64,000 bases of DNA from Yamagishiella unicocca (lineage: Eukaryota; Chlorophyta; Chlorophyceae; Chlamydomonadales; Volvocaceae): the NCBI GenBank assembly GCA_003116995.1, contig BDSL01000095.1, forward strand, positions 310,001 to 374,000, written 5' to 3'. The number at the start of each line of letters is the position of its first letter. Positions within the stretch are counted from its first letter, which is position 1. The notes under the pieces were generated by a model, which saw only the letters and a program-made list of their open reading frames with translations, was not told the origin of the DNA and searched no databases. Positions 1 through 10,800 of the stretch are shown here, one piece after another. The translations under genes were made by a program, and so were the position numbers.

Positions 1-758
1 GTGGCGGAGGCGGAGCCGACGGAACTGGTTTCGGAGAGGCCTGGTTCACTGTAGAGGGGAGCACCCCAAGGGCGGCGTCGACTGTAGGTGTCATGTCTTC
101 AGCCAAGGGGACCGCGGTGACCGGTGCCACGGTCGACTGCCGGGCGCCGCATGCCGTCCAGCGGGTCGGCCTTGGGTGGGTGCAGCCGCCATCGGTGCGC
201 CATCAGCCGATTTCCACGACAGCGACAGCGCAGCATTGTGGTCGCTGCCTTTCACACCCATCTGAATTTGGACAGATTTCCGCTGGGCAGTTGTTGCGCT
301 GTTTTGTTCTCTGGGCCCGCGTTCCAAATTTTAGCTGGTTTGCCGTATTTCGGTCGGGCGGGTTCTTTCTCGCTCCTTTCTGCGTCTCATGCAATTTCAG
401 GCGATGCGCTCGATGGCTCTACCCTAGCGCCTGGAGCCCCCTACCAGTTGCTACTCCTGCCAGAGTGTTCGCGGTTGTTGGGGCAATAGTAGCCCATGCC
501 GTTGCCGAGGTACTGTCGTGCATGCCATCTTGCGAGAATTGTTGCTCTGAGGCTTGGCACTGCATCGTTTTGTTGGTCTTCGAGCGCAGGGCGTCTAGCA
601 CGCTATGGGCTATGTGCAGCCTGGCGTGGGTGCTAGTCGAGACCGGAGGGTCGGTGCATTGCGAGCTGGGACCTGGCGCCCACTGCGCCACCAACACCTG
701 CAATCGCTCCGCCGCCTCCGTATTTGTTTCTGGCACCCTCTCTTGTAATCATCGGTGA
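1..758 (+). pseudogene. Open fragment homologous to the 3' end of the nucleotidyltransferase-like gene
   Basis: The frame is open from the window edge to a TGA at 756-758. Its first part (about 3-260) matches the C-terminal coding region of the gene ending at 13780, around 13185-13440. Both have a GGC/GGA-rich run, then STVGVMS-AKGT, then VDC-APH-V-RVGLG. The match is in the same frame but fades after about residue 85. Beyond that the reading resembles nothing I know and may be UTR or intron. This is either the tail of a paralogous gene cut by the window edge or a partial duplication. No start can be assigned. Confidence 0.4.
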
Positions 759-1356
759 CTGTTGTCGCCTCTTCGCTGTGGTCAATAGCCTCAGCATCAT
801 GATGCTCAATGCACAGCCGATGGCAGCAGGGAGTGAAACGAATTGTACGCAGATTGATTGCCCATGTTGCACGAATGCTGTTGCAGCCCATAGCCGTGTA
901 TTGCATCCCGTAACCTTAGTCTTGGATGGCTCTCAGAGCCCTCCCTCCCTCGATTCCGTTACCAAACTTCAACGACCTCCCGATCAGCAGCTGGTAGGTA
1001 GACCCGGGTCACATCCAATCGGTTGCACCTGGTAAGCAGCCGAAGCTCCCAAGCCAGGCAGATCATGTTGCTCCTGGACCAGGCGCTGGTGTCCCGACCG
1101 GCCTCCAACCATGACTGCCCTTGCGCGCCGAGATGACAAAGTTCGTGAAGATACCTTATTTGGGCCCCTCTTTGTACCAGCCGCATCCTTAGGCAGCTTG
1201 CCGCACCGTCAAGACTCTCGGAATGCATTCTCCTTCGTTCCCATAACCCTTCACTGCCCGCGGTCTGAGCCTGCACCTACGGCCGGAGGCCGCCAGGCGT
1301 CCAAAAATATACGATGGCTGCCCTTGCTGCTGCCTTGCCCGCCCGTCCTGCTTCTA
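759..1356. other. Intergenic stretch without a recognised gene
   Basis: No exon with splice borders or recognisable protein was seen. It lies downstream of the uL1 stop codon and probably holds the uL1 3' UTR. Confidence 0.4.
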
Positions 1357-4300
1357 TTACTTCCCCGCAGTCCCGGTCGCCTCCGCCGCCTGCTGCTGCT
1401 CCTGGCTCCCCACCAGGGCCCGGTACCGGCCCGCCGCCTCCGCCAGCGACTCCAACGTGATGGCCACCGGGGCCGAGCGAGTGGTCTTGAGCAGGAACGT
1501 GCGCACGTAGCCTGGGGGAGGGAGGGAGGGAGGGGTCCGCGCGAGGGGCTTGGAGCGTCAAAAGGGCAGTATGAGAGGAAACCGGTGGGGGGGTCCGGAG
1601 GCGAGTGAGGTGGCGGACAGCAGGGCAATACCGGGTAGGGCAGTACCGCGGGTACAGCAGGGCAGTATCGCGGCTCACGCGAGGACAGCAGGGCAATGGT
1701 GAAGGAGCGCTTGCGAACACGCCAACATGGCAAGAACAGCTGGCGCAGATGAGGGAAAAACAGGGTTTTACGGGAATGTCAATCTGACCCACATTGTGCA
1801 TTTCGCGCCTCACCATCAGCCGACCTGCACCTTACCTTCCAGCATGCTCGCCGTCGGTGCCGCCGCCGCGCCCTCCTGCGTCCCCGCCGCGGCCGCGGCC
1901 GCTGCCGCCGGCGCCACCGCCAGCGTCTTGGGCTTGTTCTCCAGCAGCGACCACACTAGGCCGCCCACATGCGCCGCCAGCTGGTCGGGCGGCATGGAGG
2001 TGCGGCCCACCGCCGCACGCACGGCCGCGTCGCGCCCCAGCCGGTAGTCCAGGCGGCCGCGGCGGGTCTCCCGGATAGCCCGCGCCACGTCGGTCGTGAG
2101 GGTGCCCATCTGGGAGGGGATTCGCGCCACCAGCCATTAGGTAGAGAGGTCAGGGGGAGCAGCAGCGCGCGCGTGCCCCACACAGGTAATCAGCAGTTTT
2201 CGTACGTTTTTTCAACACGCAAAACATAGTAATAGAGCTCCAAAGCTCCAAACACCGCCGCCCCACGACGCCGCCGCATACCCCCCACCGTGGCTCCTTT
2301 CCAACCCGGCCCCGCCACATCTCCGCCGCGCCCGCACCTTGGGATTGGGCATCAGGCCCTTGGGACCCAGCACCTTGCCCGCGCGAGCCAGGGGCTTCAT
2401 GAAGTCGGGGGTGGCGATGAGCTTGTCGAAGGTGATGGCGGCGCCCTCGGAGGACACGATGGCGGTGATGAGCTCCTCGTCGCCGATCAGGTCCACGCCT
2501 GGGCCCAGAGGTCGGCGGCGAGGAGGGGAGGAGGGAGGGAGGGGATGGCACGTGTCACACCATACCATAGGGATACGACGGTACGGCAGGCGGCTCCGAA
2601 ACCCCATCGCTCCCCTACTTCACCCCCCACGTCACCAGGTCCCAAATGCAGCCCCACACACCCACCTTCGCTCCGCGCCACCTCCGCGTCCGCGCCCTTG
2701 GCGAACACCACCAGCCGAATCTTCTTGCCCGTACCGTACGGCAGTACGACACTGCCGCGCACCAGGTGGTCCGAGCGGCGCGGGTCCAGCGCGAACCTCA
2801 CGAACACCTCCAGGCTGTGGCTGGAGCGCTGCCCGGGGCGCAGAGGGGCCTGCGGGGGCGGCGGTGACACGGCGGGGTCGGCGGGGGACACGGCGGCGCG
2901 GCGCGGCACTCGCTCTCTTGTTCACGTCATGGTGCGCGAGCCAATCGTCCCCGTCGCTTGGATCGCTCTTTGTAGGGCCGCCCGCCCAGGTGCCGTGCTG
3001 TCACCGCCCCAGCCGAGCTGCTGTCCAAACGCACTTGACTAAACCCCTAGCCCCCAGTCCCCTCAACCTGGTTACGAACAGCGGCGCTCCTTCAAAACCA
3101 ACGTGAGCTGACAACTGCTGCCGCCCAAGTAAGGGGCAGTCTGGACCAGCCGTGCGCCATAGCGCTGCTGGTCCGACCCACATGGCATATGGCGCTGCTG
3201 GTCCGACCCACATGGCATATGGCGCTGCTGGTCCGACCCACATGGCCTATGGCGCTGCTGGTCCGACCTACATGGCATATGGCGCTGCTGGTCCGACCCA
3301 CATGGCATATGGCGCTGCTGGTCCGACCTACATGGCATATGGCGCTGCTGGTCCGACCCACATGGCATATGGCGCTGCTGGTCCGACCCACATGGCATAT
3401 GGCGCTGCTGGTCCGACCTAAATGGCCTATGGCGCTGCTGGTCCGACCCACATGGCATATGGCGCTGCTGGTCCGACCTAAATGGCCTATGGCGCTGCTG
3501 GTCCGACCTACATGGCATATGGCGCTGCTGGTCCGACCCACATGGCATATGGCGCTGCTGGTCCGACCCACATGGCATATGGCGCTGCTGGTCCGACCTA
3601 CATGGCATATGGCGCTGCTGGTCCGACCCACATGGCATATGGCGCTGCTGGTCCGACCCACATGGCATATGGCGCTGCTGGTCCGACCTAAATGGCCTAT
3701 GGCGCTGCTGGTCCGACCCACATGGCATATGGCGCTGCTGGTCCGACCTAAATGGCCTATGGCGCTGCTGGTCCGACCTACATGGCATATGGCGCTGCTG
3801 GTCCGACCCACATGGCATATGGCGCTGCTGGTCCGACCCACATGGACGTATGAGCGACCGCCTCTCCCTGCCTTCCCACGAGGTACCCCTCCAGGCCACT
3901 AGGTGGGGCCCTCCACCTCATGTCCTGTCACACCACCACTCCCTGCCCACTCCCTGTCCTGTCACACCACCAACCGCCACTCTGCCACAACCACGAACGC
4001 AAAGCTAATCGCGGCCCATCTTTCACGCTCGACGCCGTGAGCTAGCTCGTCCTCCAGCTGGTCGTACAGCAACCTGTAGTCCAGCACCCCAACCCTTCTC
4101 CCCGACCTCAACATAGGCGCACGCTGGGCACCGCCCAGGTGGGTCTTCGTTGCACCGACTTTCCTGCTACCCACGGGTCAGTGCCAACCCACGGGTTTTC
4201 CTCTGCTACCTCGCTACCCACCAGCAGCTGCTGCAGCGCCGTTGTGAGCGCCACTGGTGTCTTCGGCGCCTTTACCACAGCGGTTGGCAGCACCTGTGGC

Positions 4301-4641
4301 CGCGAGGGGTCCACCCAGGGCCAAGGCACCTGCGTGGAGCTGCTGCGAGGAGACGGTGACGATGCCGCCGGTACTGCCTCGGTCGCCGCTGCTGTTGCAG
4401 CGGACGATGCTGCGGCCGCGAAGCCGCGCAGGGGGCCCTGTCGCCCCAGCGAGGTAAAGGAGACAGGCAGTGGAGGCGCGGCGGCGCCGGGACAGGTCGT
4501 CAAGCGGCTCGATGACGGAGAGCTGGCAGCTGATGCATGCCGCCTGATCGTAGCTGCTGATTGAGGCGTCGGCCATGATGCGGTATTAGACGTGCTGGCG
4601 CCGGCGCCGCTGAGGCACCGCTCCCAGCGAGAGACCTGCAT
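1357..4641 (-). CDS. Organellar (probably mitochondrial) ribosomal protein uL1, 5 exons
   Basis: Large-subunit L1 protein that binds 23S-type rRNA at the L1 stalk. Exons: 4641-4222, 2849-2666, 2498-2338, 2109-1836, 1511-1357. They give 397 aa with matching phases. Across exons 2-4 the protein follows bacterial L1 closely: [20 protein letters not shown], then an exon 2/3 join reading [12 protein letters not shown], then [13 protein letters not shown] joined to [12 protein letters not shown]. Exon 5 holds the conserved [11 protein letters not shown] strand. Exon 1 (140 aa) is an Arg/Ser/Ala-rich targeting peptide ending in [11 protein letters not shown], which aligns with the first L1 helix. 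The N-terminus looks mitochondrial ([12 protein letters not shown]), but plastid targeting is not excluded. An Ala-rich insert sits near residue 325. Intron 1 carries a large minisatellite. The start is the ATG at 4641, the first that keeps the targeting sequence in frame. Confidence 0.85.
3158..3845. repeat. 30-bp minisatellite, about 22 units, in uL1 intron 1
   Basis: The unit is 30 bp and reads roughly CATGGCATATGGCGCTGCTG plus GTCCGACCCA. Variants differ at three sites (CAT/CCT in the middle, CCCA/CCTA at the end, CATGG/AATGG at the start). The order of variants at 3421-3570 repeats exactly at 3691-3840, so a 9-unit (270 bp) higher-order duplication is visible. Because 30 is a multiple of 3 the array is open in several frames on both strands, but it lies inside an intron and those frames are not genes. 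Confidence 0.95.
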
Positions 4642-5242
4642 GCAGTGATGCCAGGTTAAAGAGACAATGGCTGTTGATAAGTATATAGGATATGTGTCTG
4701 TGGCGACCGTGAGTTCAGCAATTCTTGCTTCCAAGTTGCCCAGTACTTGCACACCTGTACAATATGTCCATCGGCCGATAACGAAAGCTGTTCCAGCAAT
4801 GTGCTGCTGCCATTGCAGCATGCTCTCCTGGCGAGCAAGCCCGCCATGGGCGACAAAGTTAGCAAAGGGGCGACAACAAGCAAGATTTTGTGAGGTATTT
4901 ATAAAATATACAGATGCTAATGAACTCAGAGCGTTGATTGCAAGGCATGGACATTGTGACTTCCGTGCAATGCAGTGCATCTGCCATACCGGTAGTATAA
5001 AAGCATCACGAAACTCAATAAGATCCTCAATTAAACCTTCAGTCCGTTTACTACTTTGAACCTTGCCATCATCCTGGCCAAGCAACCCCCATGCTTACTC
5101 CCGCCTCCCGGAAGTTGCGTCTGCAACCCAATGAATGACGCAGCTACCGATCTGGGAACTAGTCATAGATTGATATTAAAATAAAGGGGCGTCCTAGGGG
5201 GGAACTCCGCGCCGCGGCTTGTCTACCATTGCGGTTGGGGTG
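4642..5242. promoter_or_regulatory. Divergent upstream region between uL1 and the gene starting at 5243
   Basis: About 600 bp, lower in GC than its neighbours, between two start codons that point away from each other. It probably holds both 5' UTRs and promoters. No convincing TATA box or other motif was identified. Confidence 0.35.
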
Positions 5243-6842
5243 ATGGCATCAACTCCGCCGGGCACCGTCGCTGATGATACGGAGGTACGCAACGATCGCA
5301 CGACATCATTGTAGTGGAACTGCACTGCCTCGTGAGGATCCCATACCGCAGACCGACCCCAGTCTTATGGCAAGGGCCACACGACTTGCGTGATAGTTGC
5401 TGCGGCCCACTTGTCTCGAACGGCATCTGATACAAATGTTTGCAAGGACCACGGGAGAGCGACTGCACCGGCCGGGGCGAGGAGCGCGTGAAGGGGCGGA
5501 TGGGAAGTCCTAAATGGGACACGGGGGGAGCCCGCAGATCGCAAGGCAAGCGCCGTTTCTGCGATTTGCCGCCGCAAGGTTAGCCCATTCCTCTTGCGCC
5601 AACTACGCCTCTGGCCCATCCTCCAAACCTAGAACCCTCGACGATTACCGCTGGCCGCCGTACAGCGAGCCGCCGCGGCTCACTACGAACACAAACCACA
5701 AATGCGGCATGCCGCTGGGCACCGAGCTTAGGGGGTGGCGATGCCCATACCCAAACGCGGGCGCCCTCCTTCCTGAGCCATCGCGCCCCAAAGCGACGGA
5801 ATTTCGTCGGTCTGCGCTCCGTTTCGATTCGTCGAGCTCCCATCCGGACCTCAATCGTATTCTGCTCCCCCCACAAGCCCATTTCGCCTTCTGCGCGCCC
5901 AAACCCATTCCCCGCCGCAACCCTCCCCCCTCCTAACCCACAGACGCTCCGCGCGCTGCTGCGGTGGCCCAGCGTGCGGCGCATGCTGCGCACGGTGTGC
6001 GACCTAAGCGACGCCTGCCCCACCGCGACCCACGGGTCGGGGTTGTCAGCCCTGCTGGACAGCGCCCCGCCGGAGGGTGAGCGGAGTGTCCCTTGATGTG
6101 GGTCGCCGGGTGAATAAGTGGGCATGCATGCTAAGGACACAAACTTCAAGCCATCTGACCTTGAATGGAGGGGCTGCACCCAAAGTGCGACGGGCGTAAG
6201 GCCTCCATCGTCCTCCCCCACTTTCCGCCTCGACGCCCCCCTCCGCCCCACACCGCTCCGGGGGTCACTCAGCCAAGACGGTGCTTCGCTACCTGGGCCA
6301 GTGTGTGGGGGCCCCACCCCTGCAGCGCAACAGCGCCTTCCAGTGCTGGATGCAAACCAACCAGGTGGGAGGGCCGGGCGGGGGTGGCCAACTGCCAGTA
6401 AAATGTACGTTCTGTACTTCGCTGTCGCATAGAGCTAAGGGTTCAAGCCCAGTCTTTGATGTGGGTTGATGACATGACGGACTTAGCAACACACGTCGCT
6501 GGTGCGTGGTAAAGTGTGGGTGTACACAAATTCGTCGACGTCACGACCCCCCCGCGAACATATTTTATCCCGACCCGTGGTTCGGCCTCACCCGTTACGT
6601 CACCCGCCACGTGCTGGCTCCTCCCCCCTGATGCACCTTCAGGATTGGGAGCGCGGCCGCCGCTTCCTCGGCATCCCCGACATCTGCCTGCCGCAACCCG
6701 TACCGCCGCACATCGACTACAACCAGGAGCTGGCGACAGCCAGCCCCGCGCTGTACGACATGTACGTCGCGGACATGCTGCTGCTGCTGAGCTATGGTTC
6801 CAGCGTCACCACGGATCCGGAGCCGTACCTGGACCTGTACAG
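5243..6842 (+). CDS. Unknown protein, four candidate exons, 3' end uncertain
   Basis: Exons: 5243-5284 (short start exon MASTPPGTVADDTE), 5944-6076, 6273-6364 and 6643-6842. Each has AG/GT borders and the phases fit (0, 1, 0, ending phase 2). The translation includes LRALLRWPSVRRMLRTVC, KTVLRYLGQCVGAPPLQ and DWERGRRFLGIPDICLPQPV, then a stretch rich in Tyr/Asp/Leu ending DPEPYLDLYR. I do not recognise the family. If the last donor is not used, the frame stops at 6945. If it is used, the phase fits the exon beginning at 7822, which would make this the 5' part of the nucleotidyltransferase-like gene. The first exon is the least certain part. Confidence 0.4.
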
Positions 6843-6969
6843 GTTGGTTGGTCTGGGATGCGGTCACAACCATTCTGGGAATGGCTGGCGGGGAGCTGCG
6901 GGTCCCCAAGCGCCAGCTGCGAGGTTATGTACGCTGTTGGGTTAAACGGCCGAAATCATTATGGCATTC

Positions 6970-7091
6970 TTAGCCCTGTGGTGTTGAGGGATCACCAGGC
7001 AAATGAAGTGCCTGACCATAAGGAAAACAATTAGCCCTGTGGTGTTGAGGGATCACCAGGCAAATGAAGTGCCTGACCATAAGGAAAACAA
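6970..7091. repeat. Perfect tandem duplication of a 61-bp unit
   Basis: The unit beginning TTAGCCCTGTGGTGTTGAGG occurs at 6970-7030 and again at 7031-7091 without visible change. It contains the short inverted motif CACCAGGCAAATGAAGTGCC. It lies just 3' of the tRNA gene (on the tRNA strand). Confidence 0.9.
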
Positions 7092-7119
7092 TTTGTTCGA
7101 TTTAGAAAACGGGCCTACT

Positions 7120-7124
7120 AAAAA
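7120..7124 (-). terminator. Pol III T-run terminator of the tRNA gene
   Basis: Five T residues on the minus strand, three bases after the tRNA 3' end. Confidence 0.75.
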
Positions 7125-7127
7125 CAT

Positions 7128-7199
7128 TATCGAGACCAGGTTTCGATCCTGGGACCTCGGGGTTATGAGCCCCGCACGCTTCCGCTGCGCCATCTCGAT
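7128..7199 (-). tRNA. Initiator tRNA-Met (CAT)
   Basis: 72 nt without intron. The acceptor stem ATCGAGA/TCTCGAT pairs fully with the A1-U72 pair typical of eukaryotic initiators. The D arm is TGGCGCAGCGGAAGCGTGC. The anticodon stem CGGGG/CCCCG encloses loop CTCATAA with anticodon CAT. The T stem CCAGG/CCTGG encloses loop ATCGAAA, where A54 instead of T is the initiator signature, and the discriminator is A. The internal A and B boxes match Pol III promoters. This sequence class is the usual primer for Ty3/gypsy elements. Confidence 0.93.
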
Positions 7200-7821
7200 C
7201 TGTCCCACGGGTCATGACTTTTATAGCTTCTGGCATTACTTATAACCGTGAAGGTGTGCCGTACACTTAGCCCGCCCGTTTAGCCCGCCCTTTCTGTCCA
7301 AGGAAACCACACACGTCGGTGTGCAGTTGCAAGGGCCGTTTCCAAGGCCCAACCAACCCTTGAGCGCAGGGGCTTTTCGTGTCCTCGCAAGGGTCAAGAG
7401 AGTGGCCATCCCCCTGGGCAGAGTCGCGTGGTTAAGGCTGTCGCGGTCCCCGCGCCGCTTGCACCCTCACGTGGTGGGGCCCGTGGGAGGTGTGGCTCAT
7501 GCGAGCGCTCCGCTGGCATCGAGGGAGGTCACCAGACGCGCCACCTATTTCACCTTCCTCGAGAGGCTCGCGTGAAACGTAGGGCGGGAGGCGGTGGCGT
7601 GCACATGGCGGCGGGCAAAGCACCTCGCCTGAGCGCTGCAGAGCTAGGCAGGCGAACTCAAAACAGAACTACAGCGCAAAACGCAAACAGACTGAGCCAC
7701 CTCTGAGCTCTACGGTTGCGTCGTTCATTCGTTGCACCACTCAACCTTGAAACCCAGAGCAACCCGAAGCCTGACTCGACATCACCTTGCCGTACGTGCA
7801 ATGCTGCTGCTGCCACTGTAG
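7200..7821. other. Non-coding stretch, intron or intergenic
   Basis: Nothing convincing is seen. One weak possibility is a terminal exon at 7422-7575 for the upstream gene (acceptor GGGCAG before AGTCGCG, TGA at 7573-7575), but its translation has no recognisable features. Confidence 0.3.
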
Positions 7822-10800
7822 GTGGACAGATCCAGCCACGGCCACGGCCTGGTTTCCCTCGCAAAAGGATCCAGAACGGGATTCGGAACGGGGTCCGGAA
7901 CAGGATCATGAGCGGGGTCAAGTGCGGGCGCAGCAGCAACGGCATGAGGAGCAGCAAGAGCAGCAACAACAGCAGCAGACGGACCCTAGCATTGGGGAGA
8001 AGCAGGACGGGCGTGAGGGAGCGGCGAAGGGCGAGAGCCAGCAAATGCAAGGCGAGGAGGTCGAGGAGAGCCGTGCAGTAGCTGACGGCAGTAGCTGCAA
8101 CAAGCGCGCCAGCAGCTCCAGTTGCGTCCTGCAGCAGCAGCGGCTGCCATCGTCGGACCAGTCGGACCGGCCCGACCAGCCGCAGGAGTCAGGCTGTATC
8201 AGCGGGGACGCTGGGTGCTCCAGGGGGGGTCAGGCAGGTTGCAGCAACGAAGCGGCCGCGAGTACGGCCGCAGGCGCAGACACGGGCGGTGAGGCAGGGC
8301 CAGTCGACGGCGCGGCCTCGCCCTTGTCGCCTGCCTCGCCCCCGACAGGATCCCCGGTGTCGACTGCGAAGCGAACGGAGGCTCGGGGCGGGCGCACGTC
8401 CCCGCATGGCAGTGGCGGCAGTGGCGGCGGCGGCGGCAGTGGCGGCAGTGGCGGCGGCGGCGGCAGTGGCGGCAGTGGCGGCGGCAGTGGTGGCGGCGGC
8501 GGCAGTGGCGGCAGTGGCGGCAGTGGCGGCAGTGGCGGCAGTGGCAGCAGTGGCAGCGGCGCCAGCGCAGGCGGCGAAGGCGGAATCGGAACCAGAGGTG
8601 AGGTCCGTCAGCAAGTGTCTCAGCAGGGAAATCCAGCAGACAGCTCAGCAGCAGAGAGCTCAGCAGCAGCCTCGCAGTCCATGGCGGCGACGGCAGCAGC
8701 GACACCAACGGCGGGTGGCGCAACATCCGCCGCAACCTGCAGGGCTGTGCCGGGTGTGCCCGGGGGCCGTAGCGCCGCTGCACCGCCCGCTGCACCGCCC
8801 GCGGCTGCAGCCGTCGTGGCTCCCCTTCCTGCCCCCGCGCCCGCGCCCGCACCGCCGTTTGGCAGCGCCGGTGCTGCCGCCGCCGCGAAGCTGTGCCGGG
8901 AGGTGCCCGGTCTGGGCCTGGTTCCGGAGCGCCTCTTTCTGCGCGCGCCGCAGGGCTCGCTGCGGCTGCAGGCGCTGCCCCACAGCGGCATGAGCATCGA
9001 CTGGAGGTCTCGGCTGACGGAGGTCCTCCAGGTGGGCTGCGTGCGGTGCGTGCTGGGCTTCTGCCCCTGCCTCTTCACTTCCGCCCCTGCCCCTGCCCCT
9101 CCACTTCCGCCCCTTCTCCATGAAACCCGAAACACAGCCCTCCCCCCTCCGTCCCTCCCTCTCCCCCACCCCCAGGTGTCCCACGGCGCCATGCCCTGGT
9201 ACTCGCGGACACGGGGCTCCGGCCTGATCCTCGCGGGGGGCGCCGCGCTGGCGCTGACGGTGCCGGGCGCCTCCGCCTCCGACATCGACCTCTTCCTGGT
9301 CGTACCGTCCGCCGATCCCGCCACGGGGCTGAGGCGGTCGCCGGAGGCGCGGCAGGCGGCCGGCTGGCTGCTGGTGCAGGAGGCCCTGGAGGCGCTGCGG
9401 CGCCAGATGGCGGTGTACGACAGGTCGCTGCGGGTGTACGTCACGGCGGGGGTGAGCGCGCGCAGGATCCGTGGGGAGGGGTTGGGTTGGGTTGGGTTGG
9501 GTTGGCGAGGGGACTGATTGAGTCGAATTTCGGGGTGCCTGGCCACCGCAAGGTTTCGGACACGCGCTTCAACGGTCGCAACCCCGCGTATCCGTCAGGT
9601 CGAGCCCGCCCCTGGCCTTCGCCTCGGCCCCCAACACGTGCAGCAACGCAAAGCCTCCCAACGCCACTGAAATGGACGCAACCGAGCTCAACCCAGCCTA
9701 ACCCAGCCCAACCGAACCCAAACGAGCCCAACCGTACCGGCCCCAACCCAACCCAACCCGACCCAGGCCAAGCTCCACACGCTCGACGTTCTCATCCTCG
9801 ATCGCGAGCTGTCGGCGGCGGCAGACGGGCGCAATGTGGTGGCGCAAGTGCAGCTGGTGCTGCGACTGTACGACACGCCGGCGCAGGTACGGCAGCGGCT
9901 GCGCCTGGGAAACCCCCCCGCGTCCGTAGGATTACTGCACGATTCGAAAGAGCGAGTGCCGTATACCGGTACATGTAACCGGCCCCAATCATCCCGTCGC
10001 TCCCGGCACCTCCACCGGACGTCTTCGACAGGTCATACACGGCTTCGACGTGGACGTGTGTGCCGTACTATACGACGGGGTGGACGTGTGGGCAGCCAGC
10101 CGCGCGCTGCGCGCGCTGCACTGCGGCTTCCTGCTGCTGGAGCCCGTACGGCAGTCGCCCAGTTACGAGGTGGGTTCCGGAGCCGGAGCTGGCCGTACTT
10201 CACACCGACGCGTCATACTGGCCCACTGACACGTCACACTGGCACTGGCGCATCCAGCCGGGATCATCGGTCTGGGGAGTTCACCGCTCACAACCCTGTG
10301 ACTTAGGAAGGAGCCAAGGCCATTACACGCGGCGGCGGTGTGTGTTTCGTGCCGTCCTCTCGCGGGCGCGCAGGTGCGGCTGCACAAGTACAGCCGGCGC
10401 CTGGGTGTGGACATCCTCATACCAGGGCTGGACCCGCTGCTGCTGGAGCCCGCTGCGCAGGAGCTGGAGGTGATGCAGGTGGGCCTTACGTTCTCGTCCC
10501 CCCTGGACCCGCAGCCGCGACCCATACACACACATGCGCCCTCGGCCCGCCTTCCCCGCCCCTTTGCGCATGGCTAGGTATCCTATCCTCACCCGTAACG
10601 CAATCCAAACCAAACCCAAACCAAACCCAATCCAAACCAAATCCAAACCAAACCCTAAACCCTAATCTGGATCCGGATCCTCAGGCTGAGCTGGCTAAGC
10701 AGCTGCACGCCCGACAGAACAAGAGGTGGGTCAGTACCGACGCCGAGCGGGAGCAGGTGGCGGCCAACTTCCACCGGGATACGCGGGTGCCCAGCGTCAG

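Noticed and set aside
3158..3845. Possible CRISPR array
   Set aside because: Units are contiguous with no unique spacers, and the genome is eukaryotic; it is a minisatellite.
3072..3902. Long open frames on both strands over the 30-bp repeat (up to 275 aa)
   Set aside because: They arise because the unit length is a multiple of three; the array lies in intron 1 of uL1 and has no start, promoter or splice evidence of its own.
5514..5936. 140-aa plus-strand frame before the exon at 5944
   Set aside because: Its 3' part is the Cys/Pro-rich reading of an intron tail; the acceptor at 5943 explains the coding start better.
8189..9546. Long minus-strand frames opposite the nucleotidyltransferase-like gene (141, 217 and 308 aa)
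   Set aside because: They are antisense shadows of GC-rich, Gly/Ser/Ala-coding exons; the plus strand has splice borders and a coherent domain.
10645..10665. Interstitial telomere
   Set aside because: Only two CCCTAAA units at the edge of a CCAAA-rich intronic repeat.
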